27,304 nt of DNA, taken from positions 1 to 27,304 of the IMG/VR virus record IMGVR_UViG_3300030616_000070, one strand, 5' to 3'. The DNA is from a virus. This document shows positions 7,694-16,474 of this stretch, piece by piece. A program made the position numbers and the translations under genes. Position 1 is the first letter of the stretch. Each line of letters opens with the position of its first letter. The notes beneath the pieces were generated by a model. That model worked only from the letters and a program-made list of their open reading frames with translations, made no database searches and was not told the origin of the DNA.

Positions 7694-8442
7694 CAGGTCA
7701 CCCGGAACGCCTCGATCGCGTCGAACGCTCCCCGTCGATTCAGCGACTGCGACACCTGGAAGGCGAAGCCCGCATAGCCGCCCCACAGCGGCGGTGTTCC
7801 CGTGAGGATCTGGAGCACGTCATCGACGACGCCTCCGCTCGGGAATCCTCCGATGTTCTGCCAATCGGGGGAGTCCCCGATCGGGTGCAGGTTGAGGTCG
7901 TTCTCGAAGCACTTGAGCAGCACGTCGCCGTTCGGCTCGACGATGGCATCGAGGCGGAGGTGGTGCCACAGCCCGTCGCCCATCGCGTACTGCGCGGAGG
8001 ATCGTGCGAGGATCGTGACGTTCTCGTCCGATGCGACCAGGCCGCTTACGATCTGCGCCTTGGCGAGCACGATCTCGTACGGGTCCGCGTCGAGCAGCCC
8101 GAGGATGTAGGCGTAGTCGTTCACGGACGCGGGCGCACCCTGTCCGCAGAAGAACAGCATCGGCGTCATGCCCGTGTTGTTCGGGGAGGAGACACGCTTG
8201 ACGCAGCCTCGGATCGAGCCTCCTCCATCCGGTGCGGAAAGCAGCGATCCCGTCGGCGTGAACCCGGGCAGATCGACGTACTTTCCGTGTGCTCCCGTCA
8301 CGGTCCCGTCGAGGCTGTTGTAGCCGTAGACGAAGTCGTTGGCGATGGACGACGGCGGCCTGTCGATGCCGTTCGTCACGCCTCGTGCGAGGGTCGCTGT
8401 CGAGAGCGCGCCTCCGAGGTCATTCCAATCTAGCTGGCCCAT
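7693..8442 (-). CDS. Probable lectin-like baseplate or fibre protein
   Basis: This 249-residue protein is beta-rich, with segments like DGLWHHLRLDAIVEPNGD followed by YAGFAFQV, a pattern common in concanavalin-like jelly-roll folds (a solvent-accessible strand, a ligand-face strand, then a closing strand). It shows no signal peptide or membrane segment. It is followed by, and shares one base with, a second lectin-like gene (TGATG at 7691-7695), so the two are translationally coupled and their products may work together. The ATG at 8442 has AGGAGG 5 bases upstream that overlaps the preceding stop. The fold call is by eye; the role as a surface-binding structural protein is inferred from neighbours. 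Confidence 0.7.
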   Translation of the reverse strand: MGQLDWNDLGGALSTATLARGVTNGIDRPPSSIANDFVYGYNSLDGTVTGAHGKYVDLPGFTPTGSLLSAPDGGGSIRGCVKRVSSPNNTGMTPMLFFCGQGAPASVNDYAYILGLLDADPYEIVLAKAQIVSGLVASDENVTILARSSAQYAMGDGLWHHLRLDAIVEPNGDVLLKCFENDLNLHPIGDSPDWQNIGGFPSGGVVDDVLQILTGTPPLWGGYAGFAFQVSQSLNRRGAFDAIEAFRVT

Positions 8443-8451
8443 GTCATCCTC

Positions 8452-11400
8452 CTACGTGGGGAACATCTCGTCGGGCCATTCCCCGTCGAGGAAGTCCTCC
8501 CGTGGTCTGAATCCATAATCGAACATCGCCTGCGTCAACGCGACCATCGAAAGGTCCGTTACCCAGACAGCCGAGGGGTCGACCCAACCCTCGATCGTGA
8601 ACCTCTCCAGAATCGTCGGGTCAGGGACGGCTACGTCGAACACGGCGACAGCCATGTCGTTCTCCTTGACGTACAGCCCAACGACGGAATCGAGCAGGAT
8701 TCCAAACGAGTTGGCGCTCCATGAATCGAGAAGGAACCCGTCGTCGGTCGCGACGCCGGCCGGCAGCGCCGGGTACAGCCACGCCGGGATGCTGACCGCG
8801 GTCGCGTTCCCGTTCGGACTGAGGGAGAACAGCCCGAGCTTCTCGCGCATGTCGCGGAAGCGGTCTGACTCCAGTGCCGCGAGGCCGAACCAGATCCCAG
8901 CGAGCGTAGCTCCATCCCAACCGAACGTCAGTCCCTCCTGGTCGCCTTCCGACCACGAGCCGAACTCCAGGGCGAGGCCTGGGAGGAACGCAGCCACCTG
9001 GGCGTTCAGGTCACTCACGAGCGTAGCGATGTCAGCGTAGCTCGTCGTCGGTAGGGAGAACATCGCAGGGATGCTCGCATCGGTCAGGATGATGAGCTGG
9101 TTCTCGTTCGGCGGAATGAACAGAGGGAACTCGATTGCCTCCCCGCGCATGACCCCGTTCGGCGCCGTGTCTGGACACCACCTCTGCCCCCCAGAGGTCG
9201 AGAGCGGATCGTTGCCCCACGCCTCCTCGAAGGACTCGACGCAAAGCGGGTCGACGTTCGTGCCGAAGACGTGGTCGTACCACCCATCGAACCCGGTCGG
9301 ACCGGCGTACGGCCCGAGGTTGTCCTGGCACGGCGGCGTGAGCGTGTACGCGTCCATCCAGGGCGGGCCGACGTAGGTCGGGGAGGACCCAGGAGGAAAG
9401 CCCCACAGCGCGAAGATCTCCATCGTCGTCTCGAAGTTGCCGACGCCCTCGTTGAATAGAGCCGCGGCGATGGTCGCAGCCGGAAGATCCCCGAGCCAGT
9501 CTTGGTTCTCCCCGACGATGACCTCCTCCCAGGTAATCGGTGAGTGGTTCGTCAGGACGTAGTTGCGGTTCACGTCGATCTGCCACGCGGCCTTGCCCAC
9601 ATCGTCGGCCGTGAACGGTCCCGCGGCGAGGCGCGCAGTCTCGTCTGCGAACGCCCACGAATACGACCACAGCCAGCCGCCCTCAAACCCTTCCCGGCCG
9701 TAGCGGTACGGCGCGAGGTCGGCGCGGTAGGCGCAGAAGTCGGCCCACCCTCCGACGTCTTGGAACGACTGCCACTCCCACCCCTCGGCTTCGCCTGGTC
9801 TACCGGACTCCGCAGCCGTCTCGAACGAGGGGTTATTGAACCCGCCGTTTCCCTCCTCGTCGAAGGCGTGTCTGATGTCCGTGTCCGTCGCCGGCTCGTA
9901 GAACGTAGCGCCTCCGAACCAGTGACCGACGAACGACTTGCGCGCCGCGAGTGGGTTCCCGCTTCCGATCGTCGCGACCCACGTCTTGCTGATGTCCAGC
10001 GACGGGTCCACCTTCGTCGTGAGGGTCACTCCATCTACGACGATCCGAAGCTCCCGGTTGTCCCGGTTGATGAGGTAGCCGAAATCGCCTGTCCAACTGA
10101 ACGCGATGTCGACCAGGCGCTCGTCGTACTCGTCGATCCGCAGCGGCGCCGTGAGCGTGAGCCAGCCCGGTGTTACTCCGTCCCAATATGCAACGACGAG
10201 CTCGCCGCCGTTGTTGGGTTGCCAGTAAATCCCGATGCCGTTGAAGTTCGGGTCGGGGTTCAAGGTGCGGAAGCCACCGAAGCCGAAGGAGGCCAGGCAC
10301 CGCTCACCGCCCCACGTCCCGAGGCCCTTGAGCTTGTACCTCCCGACGTAGGTGAACGGGAGCTGTGCTCCGAAGGCGTCTGAGTCGGCCAGACAGATCG
10401 GAACGTACTTGCCGATCTGCGGTGTGATCGCGATGATTCTCCGGTCCTCAATCGCGGACCCGGCGAGTACGCTGTCCTCGTTGAACAGGACTCCCCAGCC
10501 GCCGTCATCATCGAAGTCGCGCACCTTCTCCGGGGCGTACCCCGTCGGAGTCCCTTCCGGGTAGTGAACGAAGTCGATGACCGGTGTCTTCGCGTAGACC
10601 GGCCCGAGGTACGGAGGAATCGGTGACAGCCCCATCTCTTCGAGGCGCTCGAGATACTCGCGCGCGTTCGCCGCGTTCATGTCGCAGACCCACGGTTCGA
10701 ACTGCGAGACGGAGACCTGCCTGAAGTACGTATCCTGATACGGCGCCGGGTCGGGCATCACGCCAGGAAAAACCCTCGTCGCGCCGTGCACGATCTGACC
10801 GCTTAGGAGGACGAGATCCTCGAGGCCTGGAGCCGTGTAGCTTTGGAGATCGACGATGTCGCTCCTGATGTCGACCCAATCCGACAAGCCAGGGTCCCAA
10901 TACTGCTCGCGCACCGTCCACGCGGGAGGTCCACCCGTGATCACGAGCCGCACGCGACCACCGTCGACACCGTCCCACGGAGAGACGGCTGACTCGAAGA
11001 GTCCGAATGCTCCAGTAGGGTTGTCGACGTAGGCTCCGCGATACTCCCAGGAGAGGTCCCCGAGGCGCTTGCCGTGGAGCGCGTACATCAGGTAGTCAGC
11101 TTGCTGATTCTTGCCGTCGAACAGGGTGGCGCACAGGCCCGTCCATCGCCCTCGGGAGTCGGACGCATTCCTCTGCACAGGGTCGCCCCAACGCACCTGG
11201 AAATCGACGTTCAGAACGTCCTGCACGACCGTAGCGATCCACCCTCGGAGGCCCATGCGGTAGCCGACGTTGATATAGCGGTACGTCTCGCCGCCGTAGG
11301 GATCTGCCGCGTCGCCTGGTCGCGGTTCTCCGTTCGCCGGATCTGCGCCGAAGAACGAGAGGTTATCCGGCATGTACTCGTAGCCGCGGACGAGGAGTCC

Positions 11401-11607
11401 GCGCAGCGGGTCAACGCCGTCCTCAACCAAGAGCTCGGCCGAGTAGCCGATCCCGTCGAGGCCCGCGTACAACACCGGCTGAACCCACTCGCGGCAGAAT
11501 AGCGGCCAACGCTCGTCGTCGCCGTCGATCACGAGAGGGCCATCGGCGGACGCGGTAAAGAGGTCCACGTTCGCTGCGGGGTCCCATCTGTTGATCGGCC
11601 GTGCCAC
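8452..11607 (-). CDS. Large multidomain tail or fibre protein (1051 residues)
   Basis: The protein follows gpJ and starts with GTG at 11607, after a TAGGAGG stop/ribosome-site junction. The N-terminal 400 residues are of unknown fold. Residues about 415-575 look like a LamG-type lectin domain (YINRDNREL-like and RIVVDGVTLTTKVD strands). Near residue 592 the phrase NPSFE followed by Trp resembles the start of carbohydrate-binding modules. Residues about 650-695 carry a small motif, ADETARLAA then DVGKAAWQ, also present in tail protein I. A loose ExFxxxW phrase recurs near residues 640, 793, 1002 and 1038. Residues about 860-930 weakly resemble the beta repeat of the sheath. All this suggests a modular surface protein, perhaps a baseplate-linked receptor-binding or adaptor protein; the exact job is not known. 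Confidence 0.75.
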   Translation of the reverse strand: MARPINRWDPAANVDLFTASADGPLVIDGDDERWPLFCREWVQPVLYAGLDGIGYSAELLVEDGVDPLRGLLVRGYEYMPDNLSFFGADPANGEPRPGDAADPYGGETYRYINVGYRMGLRGWIATVVQDVLNVDFQVRWGDPVQRNASDSRGRWTGLCATLFDGKNQQADYLMYALHGKRLGDLSWEYRGAYVDNPTGAFGLFESAVSPWDGVDGGRVRLVITGGPPAWTVREQYWDPGLSDWVDIRSDIVDLQSYTAPGLEDLVLLSGQIVHGATRVFPGVMPDPAPYQDTYFRQVSVSQFEPWVCDMNAANAREYLERLEEMGLSPIPPYLGPVYAKTPVIDFVHYPEGTPTGYAPEKVRDFDDDGGWGVLFNEDSVLAGSAIEDRRIIAITPQIGKYVPICLADSDAFGAQLPFTYVGRYKLKGLGTWGGERCLASFGFGGFRTLNPDPNFNGIGIYWQPNNGGELVVAYWDGVTPGWLTLTAPLRIDEYDERLVDIAFSWTGDFGYLINRDNRELRIVVDGVTLTTKVDPSLDISKTWVATIGSGNPLAARKSFVGHWFGGATFYEPATDTDIRHAFDEEGNGGFNNPSFETAAESGRPGEAEGWEWQSFQDVGGWADFCAYRADLAPYRYGREGFEGGWLWSYSWAFADETARLAAGPFTADDVGKAAWQIDVNRNYVLTNHSPITWEEVIVGENQDWLGDLPAATIAAALFNEGVGNFETTMEIFALWGFPPGSSPTYVGPPWMDAYTLTPPCQDNLGPYAGPTGFDGWYDHVFGTNVDPLCVESFEEAWGNDPLSTSGGQRWCPDTAPNGVMRGEAIEFPLFIPPNENQLIILTDASIPAMFSLPTTSYADIATLVSDLNAQVAAFLPGLALEFGSWSEGDQEGLTFGWDGATLAGIWFGLAALESDRFRDMREKLGLFSLSPNGNATAVSIPAWLYPALPAGVATDDGFLLDSWSANSFGILLDSVVGLYVKENDMAVAVFDVAVPDPTILERFTIEGWVDPSAVWVTDLSMVALTQAMFDYGFRPREDFLDGEWPDEMFPT

Positions 11608-11616
11608 GCTGCCCTC

Positions 11617-13146
11617 CTAAATCGCCGCCGCCGTCTCGCCGTTGATGACGGTCAGGGAGCCGAGCGCCGGAAACTCCCAGTTGTTGATGGTCACGTCGTC
11701 CGTGATCCCGTTCAGCTGCATGGTGTGTTCGAGCTTCCGCACGCCTTCGGTATCGCGGATCACGTTGAAGACATCCGACCACGGAATCGCCCCCGCGGGA
11801 GCGCCCGTGCTGTCCTTGTAGTAGTACCCGAAATCGACGTTGGGGTTCGGCTCCCCGCTCGCCAGCATCGGCTCGAAGTAGTCCTCCAGGTTGGCCAGGA
11901 TCGACGCCTTGACCGCGCTCGGCGTGTACCCTTCCCGCAGCCAGATGGTGCAGTCAACATCGACGTCCTTGTACACGGGCGGGAGGACCTCGAGCTGGAA
12001 CGTCAGCGTGTGCGGGTAGCCGTCGGGCGGCGGGAGCGTGAGGATGTCCTCAACCTGCTGCAACAGGAGCGTGCTCGGCGTCCCTCCGGTCGTCGGTACG
12101 ACGAACAGCTTGCCTCGGTTCTCCCCGATGACAGTGTCCTCGTTCGAGGTCAGCATCAGCGCGCGGCCAACACCCGTGACGCGCTTCGCGTTGATCTCGA
12201 AATCCTCGCGCGCCACGGTGCGGTTGATGGCGCGGATCGACTCCGGCGCGTTGACCCTGGCCGCATCGACCTCCTCTCGCGGTGTTCCTCCCGTCGCAGC
12301 GTTCGCGTTCGTCGCGGAGATGTACGCCACGGTGCCGACGCTGTCCTTGAACGTGCCGACCGCCTTGATGAGGGTGTTGGCCTCGACGTTGCCGAAGATC
12401 CCTCCGCCCGTCTTGTAGGTGATGGTGACGTTGCCTACGGGGATCGCCCCGTTCTGCCCATCGCCGAAGATCACGGTCGCGCGGTCGTTCTGATCGACCT
12501 GCACGCGGTAGTGGAGATCGGTCGGCCCCGAGTTGTAGAACGAGTCGACCCGAGTCCATCCCGGCTGCGTCGGCGTCGAGACTCCTTCCGAGTCCCAGAG
12601 GAACGGGCCAAAGGGCAGCAGGATCTCCTGGTCGCCGCGGCCGTTTGAGGCGACGACGTACGGGGTCTGCGTCGTGCTGTGCTCCCAAGGGAATGTCTTG
12701 CTCGTCTCCCCGAGTCCGAGGTTGAACGAGACGGTCCCTTGAAGCTCGCCCTTGATGGGGTCCGTGACCTCCTGAGTCTGCACCGTGACCGGCGACGAGG
12801 CCGGGGTCACGATCCCGGTGAGCGCGGTTGCGTTCGTGATCGTCAGCGTGACGTCGGTAGTCGCGGCCGCTGCCGGTGTTAGCTCGTAGCCGATGAGCTT
12901 GCACAGGGCGATCATGTTCCGGCGAAGCTGCACGAAGGCGATGCGGCCCTCTCGCGCTTGCTGGTCCTGATAGAAGGTCAGCACGTCGAGTATCCAGGAG
13001 AAGCTCTCGACGAGGATGTTGCCGAAGTTCGCGACGGCCTCGTCCGACCAGTCGGGGAAGACCGAGCGCACGAGGTTGAAGACTCGCTCGCGGATCGATG
13101 CGAAGTCCTTGTCCGTGTAGTCGTAGCTGGTAGGCAGTAGCGTCAT
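11617..13146 (-). CDS. J: Baseplate wedge protein J (gp6-like)
   Basis: The product has 509 residues and belongs to the baseplate J family (P2 gpJ, Mu gp47, T4 gp6), which forms the dimeric wedge ring around the central hub. The N-terminus (YDYTDKDFASIRERV), the following FPDWSD and the helix with NILVESFSWILDVLTFYQ are typical. Near residue 305 the line INRTVAREDFEINAKRV is the family's usual signature, followed by a domain with repeated beta-alpha pattern. The C-terminal part (PYHTLTFQLEV-like, then a helix with ILANLEDYF) also fits. It lies 1 base after the gp25-like gene stop, the standard W-J order. The ATG at 13146 has AGGAGGGG upstream. Confidence 0.93.
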   Translation of the reverse strand: MTLLPTSYDYTDKDFASIRERVFNLVRSVFPDWSDEAVANFGNILVESFSWILDVLTFYQDQQAREGRIAFVQLRRNMIALCKLIGYELTPAAAATTDVTLTITNATALTGIVTPASSPVTVQTQEVTDPIKGELQGTVSFNLGLGETSKTFPWEHSTTQTPYVVASNGRGDQEILLPFGPFLWDSEGVSTPTQPGWTRVDSFYNSGPTDLHYRVQVDQNDRATVIFGDGQNGAIPVGNVTITYKTGGGIFGNVEANTLIKAVGTFKDSVGTVAYISATNANAATGGTPREEVDAARVNAPESIRAINRTVAREDFEINAKRVTGVGRALMLTSNEDTVIGENRGKLFVVPTTGGTPSTLLLQQVEDILTLPPPDGYPHTLTFQLEVLPPVYKDVDVDCTIWLREGYTPSAVKASILANLEDYFEPMLASGEPNPNVDFGYYYKDSTGAPAGAIPWSDVFNVIRDTEGVRKLEHTMQLNGITDDVTINNWEFPALGSLTVINGETAAAI

Positions 13147-13147
13147 C

Positions 13148-13573
13148 TCACCCCTCCTGATCGACGTACAGCGGGAGCGTTTCCAGCTCGCCCACCTGGG
13201 CCGTCTTCGGTGCGAAGGACAGATCGATCCGCAGCGTGTTCTCTGTCTCGCGGTCTACGGTCACGGGGCCGACGCGGACGCGCCGCTCGTACACCCGAAT
13301 CGGCGTCGCGGTGTACTGCTCCGCGAGCGCCCTGGTCATCTCTAGGTGGAGGCGGCGGTGTCGCAGCGCACGGATGCGACTCCCGCGGTCGGGGTCCCAG
13401 GGAAGCTCCCCAGGCTCGGTAGGAGAGGAGCCAATCACGCCGACGAGCTCGCCGATGTCTGACTTCAAGAGCCGCATCCCGGCAGTGTTGGCGAAGTCAC
13501 CTTTTCCGTCCCGCTGAAACGGGCAGACGATACCGCGTCCGAACTGTTCACGAAGCTGCGTCATTTCAACCAC
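13148..13573 (-). CDS. W: Baseplate wedge protein W (gp25-like)
   Basis: The product of about 141 residues matches the GPW/gp25 family, the small wedge protein that contacts the sheath and starts its assembly. The diagnostic stretch PGELPWDPDRGSRIRALRH matches the family's P-G-E-x-P-x-x-P-x-x-G-S motif. It is directly followed by gpJ, as in many contractile tails. The furthest start is GTG at 13573 and the ATG at 13564 (residue 4) is an alternative; neither has a strong ribosome site, and coupling to the preceding gene (stop at 13575) is likely. Confidence 0.92.
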   Translation of the reverse strand: MVEMTQLREQFGRGIVCPFQRDGKGDFANTAGMRLLKSDIGELVGVIGSSPTEPGELPWDPDRGSRIRALRHRRLHLEMTRALAEQYTATPIRVYERRVRVGPVTVDRETENTLRIDLSFAPKTAQVGELETLPLYVDQEG

Positions 13574-13574
13574 T

Positions 13575-14351
13575 CTAGCATTTCAGGTCCCCCATAGCGA
13601 GCGTGAGGGCCAGGTCTGGATCGGGTATCGCCTCCGCGATCTCCGTGAGGATGTCTGCGAGGGTCGTCAGGAGGTCTACGATAAAGTCGAACCCTTCCGC
13701 GAGGTTGTCCGAAACGAGGGTCCCGAAGCAGGGTATTTCCTCCCCGCCAAATAGCCCGATCATGATGTTGATGAGCAGGATGATCCGCCCGATTCCCTTC
13801 AGCGCCTCCGCCGTTGACATGACCGACCCCTCGACCGTGTCCTGCGCGCAGACCAGGAACCCGTTGAGCTTCACGTCGTTGAGGTCCGCAGCGCGGTCGA
13901 TCATGTCCGCGATCCGCTGGAGCTGGCTCTGGAGGTACAGGAAGTCGGCGGCGATGCCGCGAAGGAGCGCCGCGAGGTTCTTGATGGCCGCGATGATCAT
14001 CTTCGGGATCGATAGCTGCGGGATGAGCTTGAGGATCTGATCGATGAGTTCGGCCAGGGCCGGGATGCAGTTCAGAAGCTCGCTCGGATCGAGGCTCGTG
14101 ATGACGTCGGGGATAGCCTGCACGCAGCGGTAGATCGCGAGCACGGTGTCGAGGAGGTTGAAGAACGGCTGGAGAGGGGCCATAGCGGGGCCGATCTGGC
14201 TGAAGAAATCCAGCGAGATGTCCGCGATGTGTGGGATCTGGTCGATAGCGTCCCAGATGTACGAGAGGCAGAACCCTCCGGGGAAACAGATGTCCTCGAG
14301 AGACGGGATCTCAGGGAGGTCGAAGCACAGATCTGCGGGCGGGAACGCCAT
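13575..14351 (-). CDS. Orphan helical protein between spike and gp25
   Basis: I do not recognise this 258-residue protein. It is nearly all helical by eye, with hydrophobic heptad-like stretches (IPALAELIDQILKLIP, IIAAIKNLAALLRGIAADFL, ADILTEIAEAIPDP). Cysteines are frequent at the N-terminus (CFDLPEIPSLEDICFPGGFC) and elsewhere, ending in a terminal Cys. A segment near residue 190 (GRIILLINIMIGLFGG) is hydrophobic enough to be a membrane or buried helix. It sits between the spike and gp25 genes, so a baseplate or tail-tip role is likely. The ATG at 14351 follows a 17-codon reading frame by 3 bases; the ribosome site is not obvious. Confidence 0.75.
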   Translation of the reverse strand: MAFPPADLCFDLPEIPSLEDICFPGGFCLSYIWDAIDQIPHIADISLDFFSQIGPAMAPLQPFFNLLDTVLAIYRCVQAIPDVITSLDPSELLNCIPALAELIDQILKLIPQLSIPKMIIAAIKNLAALLRGIAADFLYLQSQLQRIADMIDRAADLNDVKLNGFLVCAQDTVEGSVMSTAEALKGIGRIILLINIMIGLFGGEEIPCFGTLVSDNLAEGFDFIVDLLTTLADILTEIAEAIPDPDLALTLAMGDLKC

Positions 14352-14354
14352 TCG

Positions 14355-14408
14355 TCACTCCTGGGCTCGCTGTACGAGCGCGTAGCCCTCGTTCTCGTCT
14401 CTACCCAT
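14355..14408 (-). other. 17-codon reading frame or spike read-through tail
   Basis: Between the spike stop (14462-14460, TAG) and the next gene there are 108 bases. The spike's reading frame stays open after the TAG for 34 more codons, to a TGA at 14357-14355. Within it an ATG at 14408 starts a 17-codon frame (MGRDENEGYALVQRAQE) ending 3 bases before the next ATG. The only strong ribosome-like sites (two AGGAGG copies at 14456-14461 and 14446-14451) are 37 or more bases away, too far for normal initiation at this ATG. It could be a leader peptide, an amber-truncated spike tail, or chance. Confidence 0.3.
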
Positions 14409-14445
14409 GCCCCAGGACCCGCGACGGCCTCCGTCGATTCTCGGG

Positions 14446-14461
14446 CCTCCTGGGGCCTCCT
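14446..14461 (-). repeat. Direct repeat of AGGAGGCCC downstream of the spike gene
   Basis: On the minus strand AGGAGGCCC occurs twice, separated by one C, with the first copy overlapping the spike's TAG stop. Both copies contain a full Shine-Dalgarno core, but no start codon follows either at the usual 5-10 bases. The second copy is followed by CCCGAGAATC. This may be a duplicated ribosome site whose start has been lost, or chance. Confidence 0.5.
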
Positions 14462-15065
14462 ATTTGATCGGCCGCGAGGCCGGCATCACCTTCCGACGAC
14501 GCACCTGGATGTCGCCGTCGCTGTCGAGGTCGGTTAGGCCCCCCGACGTGACCTGAACTGCCGCGTCGCCGCGGACCTGGATCGAGTTCTCTCCGAGCCG
14601 CACCCACGCCGTATCCGTCTCGCTCCCATCACCGAGCGTGGCTACCTGCTTGAGGACCAGGCTCGGAGTCTGCTCGGCGCCGTCATCACGGAGGTCGATT
14701 ACGAGCCGGAATGGACCGAAGCCAGCGACGATGATGTCGGGGTCCTCGTGCTCGGGGAACACCTCTGGCTCGCCGTCCCTGATGCCGTAGTCGGCCGGCT
14801 CGTAGACCGGGCGCTCGATGTCGCCGTTGACGAACTGGACGTACACATCGGCGTCGAGCGGAGGGACGGCGACAGATCCCCACTTGCGCGAGCCTCCTCC
14901 CTTCGGGACTGCCCACGCGGAACGCTCGTCGATCATGCCAGGGATCTCGACGCGAACACGGCCTCGCGTGTCGGGGTCGTTGCGGTCCACAACGCGGCCC
15001 ATGTACAGGCCGAAGTACCGCTCGCCGCGAAAGCCGTCGCCGTCGAATCCAGTGTTGCCTACCAT
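14460..15065 (-). CDS. V: Baseplate spike protein (gpV-like, gp5 OB domain)
   Basis: This 201-residue protein has the OB-fold of the phage baseplate assembly protein V / VgrG family in its N-terminal 100 residues: GLYMGRVVDRNDPDTRGRVR, then KWGSVAVPPLDADVYVQFVNGD, a standard core. The C-terminal part is rich in short beta strands (VRLGENSIQVRGDAAVQVTS), as in spike tips that form a beta-helical needle. It has no lysozyme or enzymatic domain. GpV-like spikes are trimers attached under the hub. The preceding gene encodes the hub (stop 15075), the expected order. ATG at 15065 has AGGAAGGG upstream. The reading frame continues past the TAG (see separate entry). Confidence 0.92.
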   Translation of the reverse strand: MVGNTGFDGDGFRGERYFGLYMGRVVDRNDPDTRGRVRVEIPGMIDERSAWAVPKGGGSRKWGSVAVPPLDADVYVQFVNGDIERPVYEPADYGIRDGEPEVFPEHEDPDIIVAGFGPFRLVIDLRDDGAEQTPSLVLKQVATLGDGSETDTAWVRLGENSIQVRGDAAVQVTSGGLTDLDSDGDIQVRRRKVMPASRPIK

Positions 15066-15074
15066 CGTCCCTTC

Positions 15075-16466
15075 CTACATTCCCGAGTCCGGCTCGGCGC
15101 TCTGCCCGCCGAGGTTGTAGAGCTGCTCGAGCGTCCTGTCGTTCAGGGCCAGGACCTCGTCCGGCGTCAGCGTGTCGAGCGCCCCGGATACCTCTCCCGA
15201 TCCCTGGAAGGCGTACGCTGGGATCACGTTCCCTGCGGAGTCCGTGGTCAGCGTCACCGTCTTCTTGAGAGTCGGGGCCTGCTCGATGGCCGTCGCCTCG
15301 TCAGTGTCCGTCGCGTTCGGGTTCTTGTTCTCCTTCTGTCCGCGCCTGGCTGACTTCGCCACCTTGAGCCGGTTGACGGCGTTCTTGCGGCACTTCAGAT
15401 CGATCGTCCACTTCCCTCCCTCGACCACGTGCTCGGCCTCGGTGATGTAGTACAGGCCGTCGAGCATGTCGGAGATCCCAGCGAAGCCTACGAGGAGCTT
15501 GGCGCCGACGCGCGAGTCGCCGATGATTGGCACCGACATCTTGTAGCGGCCGTTCGCTGTCTCGTAGTACCGAGCATCGGCCTCGCGCTGTGCTTCCTCC
15601 TTCGTCATCACCCCGCCGCAGCGCGTGTCCTCCCTCGTCATGCGGTCGGCGCGACGTCCCTGGTCGGAGTCGTCGGGGTTGCCCATCTCCGTCTCTTCAC
15701 CGAGGCTCTCGAGCTCGGTGTCGTCGGGGCCTCCGAACACCTCCCCGTACTCCTTCGTCACGGGGTCGCGGTAGGTCACGCGGACCCTCGAGATGCCCTT
15801 CGACATGTTGATGTCGAACTGCGGCGGACCGAGGAGGTCGCCGCGCCCCTCGTCCTTGCGGTAGACGAACCAGCGGACAGGCTCGCCCTTCAGGTTGCGG
15901 GTGTGCCAGTGGAAGCCCGTCGCGTCCTCGTAGAATACGAAGCCGTTACGCCGTGCGAGCTTGTGGACCATGCGCGCGTCGGTGCGGCGGTTCTGAGTCA
16001 CGTCGGTACGCTCGCTCGTCGCCTCGATCCACTGGTACGTGCCGCTGTAGCCGTACTCGTCTGCGACCTTCGTGACGAACTCGCTGTGCGTGACCTGCTC
16101 CTCGAACCTCGACTTGCGCTCCTTGTCGAGCAGCGAGAGGCGGCAGTTCGCTACGATGGTCACGCGGTCGCCGCCCTTGACCGACTTCACAATGAAGCGG
16201 CGCGGCGGCACCATCTCCCCCGGCCAGCCCCACGTGACGAGGAGCTTCTGGCCGCGAGCGAAGACCGGCGATTCGATCATCGCGAAGTCGTCGTTGCGGA
16301 AGACCAGCTCGAGCCGATCCTTCCCTCGGTCGCGGTCGCGCACCTTCATGGAGAGCAGGCGCGTTTGAATGAACTCGACCATCTGGATGTAGTCGCCGTA
16401 ATAGGTATCGTCGCCCTGGTCGAAGTCGATGGGCTGGATGATGACCTGTGCGCCTCCGTACGGCAT
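15075..16466 (-). CDS. D: Baseplate hub protein (late control gpD-like)
   Basis: The 463-residue product matches the phage late control D / hub family (P2 gpD, T4 gp27): an N-terminal beta domain (GKDRLELVFRN), a middle with LLVTWGWPGE and a helix-turn segment (THSEFVTKVADEYGYSGTY), and a C-terminal barrel with LLVGFAGISDMLDGLYYI and YITEAEHVVEGG, typical of the family. The C-terminal 100 residues are polar and lysine-rich, then low-complexity, and may be flexible. The hub is a trimer joining tube and spike; the spike gene follows. ATG at 16466, with GAGGTAGG upstream overlapping the end of the preceding LysM gene. Confidence 0.9.
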   Translation of the reverse strand: MPYGGAQVIIQPIDFDQGDDTYYGDYIQMVEFIQTRLLSMKVRDRDRGKDRLELVFRNDDFAMIESPVFARGQKLLVTWGWPGEMVPPRRFIVKSVKGGDRVTIVANCRLSLLDKERKSRFEEQVTHSEFVTKVADEYGYSGTYQWIEATSERTDVTQNRRTDARMVHKLARRNGFVFYEDATGFHWHTRNLKGEPVRWFVYRKDEGRGDLLGPPQFDINMSKGISRVRVTYRDPVTKEYGEVFGGPDDTELESLGEETEMGNPDDSDQGRRADRMTREDTRCGGVMTKEEAQREADARYYETANGRYKMSVPIIGDSRVGAKLLVGFAGISDMLDGLYYITEAEHVVEGGKWTIDLKCRKNAVNRLKVAKSARRGQKENKNPNATDTDEATAIEQAPTLKKTVTLTTDSAGNVIPAYAFQGSGEVSGALDTLTPDEVLALNDRTLEQLYNLGGQSAEPDSGM

Positions 16467-16474
16467 CGCCTACC

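Noticed and set aside
7694-7786. Longer start at 7786 for the 386-residue lectin-like protein
   Set aside because: It would overlap the upstream gene by 94 bases and adds Arg-rich out-of-frame-type sequence; the TGATG junction at 7693 is the better start.
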